A DNA stretch of 64,000 bases from Pempheris klunzingeri (Eukaryota > Chordata > Actinopteri > Acropomatiformes > Pempheridae): positions 14,619,915 to 14,683,914 of the forward strand of contig NC_092032.1 in NCBI RefSeq assembly GCF_042242105.1, given 5' to 3'. Below the pieces are notes generated by a model, which worked only from the letters and a program-made list of their open reading frames with translations, was not told the origin of the DNA and did not search any database. The position numbers and the translations under genes were made by a program. Of the stretch, positions 61,626-64,000 are shown piece by piece; position 1 is the stretch's first letter, and each line of letters starts with the position of its first letter.

Positions 61626-63289
61626 AAATGAGTTCAGGTCTGCTCCTATGTATGAAGGGTGTTATGTCTGTCATGTGTTACATGCCTGTACCCTGGGGCC
61701 TATTGTCTCTCCATCCCTCAGCCTGACCACGCTACAAGATTTAAAACACTGGTGTGTCTCCATCTGCGTGGTTGTCATTCCTCCTCCTAACATAATTTGG
61801 CCGGAGTCACACTGAGGCATTCTTTTGTGAGGTGAAGGCCCGGAAAATGTGGAGACAATCAGACACGCTTGTAAAGAAGCCTGAGCTCTGGGAGATCAGA
61901 AGGTTTCCATTCGCCAAGAACAACAGCTGCTCGAGGAGTTGGACTTGGTTAATTGGTGCTGACACACTACAAGACAGTAAAACAATAGAGGATTGAAGTG
62001 AAATAGGAGCTTTTATTCAGCGCGGAGAAGATGTGGAACATGAAAGCAGCCTAAACAATCGTGGTGCTACTGAGCAGCACCGTGGCACAGTTGGTGACAG
62101 GAGTGACAAGGGTGGCAGTTCTCTTCAATTACAGGGTCACACTCCAGCAGTGTTGAAATGCAAGAGAATGTGGTGCAGCGATACACCTTTCACTGATTTT
62201 GGAACAGCGGCCTTGATGTTGGGAGGCGGGAAGGATTTTTTTCTGCATCAGAGAAGGAGGGGCGAAACGGAGAGTTCATCGAGTTCTCCAGCTGAACTGC
62301 CAAGGAAATCAACAAAATGGGGACAAACCACAGAAACCTTCCAAAGATTCAGAACACTTTGCTCAAATAAAACCGTACAAGCGTTTAAATTGCAGGTTAC
62401 AGCTCGTCCTGAGCACTGGTCGTCCTCTACAAAACCATTTCAAGAGTGGTCAGTCACCGGAGACGCTTCAAAGTGAAACAGACTTCTTGAAAATGCTTTC
62501 AAAGGAATACGCCGATAAATCTAATCTCAGATGTTAGAACTACTGCCAATATGCTGAAAATGTTGGCACGGAAAAAAGACTTGAACTTTCCGAGCCAAAC
62601 TTTCCTTTAACCCCAAGACACAGTCAGTGTCGTGGAAAGCAGAGGGCTTCGTTCAGCGGCTTGGTCAACTACGGTGGGCTTGTGTTTCATCATCAGAGCC
62701 TGGACGGTTGGCTCAGCAGTGAACTGACCGCGCCATAAAAGCACTGGACACTGTCCCAGGAATATTTGCACTTTAAAGTGAGGATGTTTTTCCCTTCTAA
62801 AACTGAGACATCAGCCGTTTCATAAAACTGACATCACTCTTCCAAAATTATCATAACTGCACAAAACCTCAGCTGAACTTCTGGAGCCTTTCGAAAATAA
62901 AGCACCACATTAGTCATTTACATTCATAATGTACAAGAAGCTTGCTTAATAATTATGCACAATGTTTTTGTTTTTCTGATAAGGATTTGTGTTGATGCAA
63001 ATGGTTGACTGATTTCACAAAGTTTTGACAATCAATCCTTTCTAGTGAAAAGGAAACCGTCAAACTGTGTTTTCTTTGGTTCAGGTCCAGCATGTTGTTG
63101 CATGTGATTCTCTATCTGTTGTCCCCTCATTTCCTGTCATCTCTCTACTGCTGACTGACTAATAAAGAATAAAACATCATTATATAAGAAAATCAATAAT
63201 TTTTAGTCATTTAATGTGTAAAAATACCAAACATTTGCTGGCTAAAGCATTAAAAAGAAGATTTGTACATTTTTAGCCAAGCTCTCGGC

Positions 63290-63550
63290 TCAGTGGTGAC
63301 ATTGGTCAGTTCTCCACTTTGGTCCAGATTGAATTATCTAAAAATCTGAACCCCACCTGAATTGATTTAATTTGTCCAATACTTTGGCTTATGACCAAAG
63401 AACTTGTGTTTAGTGCTGGTAACCAAAAGTTAGCATGCTAACCCACTAAACTAAAATGGCAAACCTGGTAAATATTACCTGCTAAATATCAGCATGGTGG
63501 CATACTGACGCTCAAATCACAGCTTTGCCTAAATACGGCCTCAGAGGGAC
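63290..63550 (+). repeat. Dispersed repeat family C, plus-strand copy
   Basis: Contains CCACTTTGGTCCAGATTGAA, TTTGTCCAATACTTTGGCTT, ATGACCAAAGAACTTG, TAGCATGCTAACCCACTAAA and CTAAATATCAGCATGGTGGC. An internal deletion removes the repeated half-units seen at 59550. Confidence 0.6.
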
Positions 63551-64000
63551 CACAAGTAAGTTGTTTTAAGGGAATTTATAGAGCAAATAGTTTATTATAT
63601 ATTGTGAACAGAGGAATCAGTGATTAAAATATGTGTTAGCAGTATCAAATGTTTTTTTTAGCTTGTAGACAATGTGTGTTTTCTTTCAGTGCTGTAGCTT
63701 CTCTGTGAGCAGAGAGGGGGTGTATACACACTGGTCTCTGGTCATATACAGGGAGAAACAATATAATATATGGTCCATCATCTTCACTGAGAGCTGAGCT
63801 AAATCTACACTGCCCGATACAGATGAAATGAATTCTATTGGACAAATGCATTTAAAGTGAAGCAAATCAATACCTTTTATGTACATAAATATATATCTAA
63901 GAAAATATATATCTAAGTCTAATGTTTCCCACCGAATCCAGGATGATAAGTGAAGCACTGCAAGGCAAAAGAATAACTCTGATATAACTCCCATTGGTGG

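Larger units (their letters stand above)
60734..64000. other. Upstream of yes1 first coding exon (5' intron or flank)
   Basis: 3.3 kb containing a tandem repeat (61385-61625) and a family C repeat (63290-63550). It probably includes part of the yes1 5' intron, because the first coding exon has an acceptor. A 147-codon plus-strand open frame at 62033-62476 has no recognisable features and is not called as a gene. Confidence 0.5.

Noticed and set aside
62033..62476. 147-codon plus-strand open frame upstream of yes1
   Set aside because: No recognisable domain or biased composition typical of coding DNA, no supporting splice structure, and it lies among repeats; a chance open frame is likelier.

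Overview
The window is vertebrate nuclear DNA, almost certainly from a teleost fish and probably a percomorph. The evidence is AT-rich sequence, intron-split genes with GT..AG junctions, abundant (CA/TG)n microsatellites, and several short dispersed repeats of kinds common in percomorph genomes. Five protein-coding genes can be read exon by exon. Their order, COLEC12 - CLUL1 - TYMS - ENOSF1 - YES1, matches my recollection of human 18p11.32, which supports the orthology. Every splice phase I derived closes, and protein lengths (782, 463, 312, 437 and 552 aa) are close to the human ones except for a longer COLEC12 C-terminus.

Layout. 1-32324: colec12 on the minus strand (9 coding exons; start codon at 32324, stop at 1126). 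Its second intron, about 22 kb, fills a third of the window and holds most of the mobile-element debris. 32325-36689: intergenic space between two divergent genes. 36690-40160: clul1, plus strand, 8 exons. 40890-41049: tyms promoter. 41050-44519: tyms, plus strand, 7 exons. 44591-48914: enosf1, minus strand, 15 exons, tail-to-tail with tyms. 49104-60733: yes1, minus strand, 11 coding exons, with its polyadenylation signal only about 190 bp upstream of the enosf1 start codon. 60734-64000: sequence upstream of the first coding yes1 exon (5' intron or flank), with a minisatellite and a dispersed repeat.

Functions. The genes do not form one pathway; they are neighbours by ancestry. colec12 encodes a type II membrane scavenger receptor (tail, TM, coiled coil, collagen stalk, QPD-type lectin). 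clul1 encodes a secreted clusterin-like protein. tyms makes dTMP. enosf1 encodes an enolase-superfamily sugar-acid dehydratase whose 3' end faces tyms. yes1 encodes a Src-family tyrosine kinase.

I found no prokaryotic-type system, CRISPR array, functional tRNA/rRNA gene or clearly undescribed gene. The points most worth a second look are the convergent tyms/enosf1 3' ends, the very tight yes1-enosf1 junction, the extended colec12 C-terminus, CA repeats lying against splice sites, an overlapping upstream ORF in colec12, and several inverted-repeat element families.
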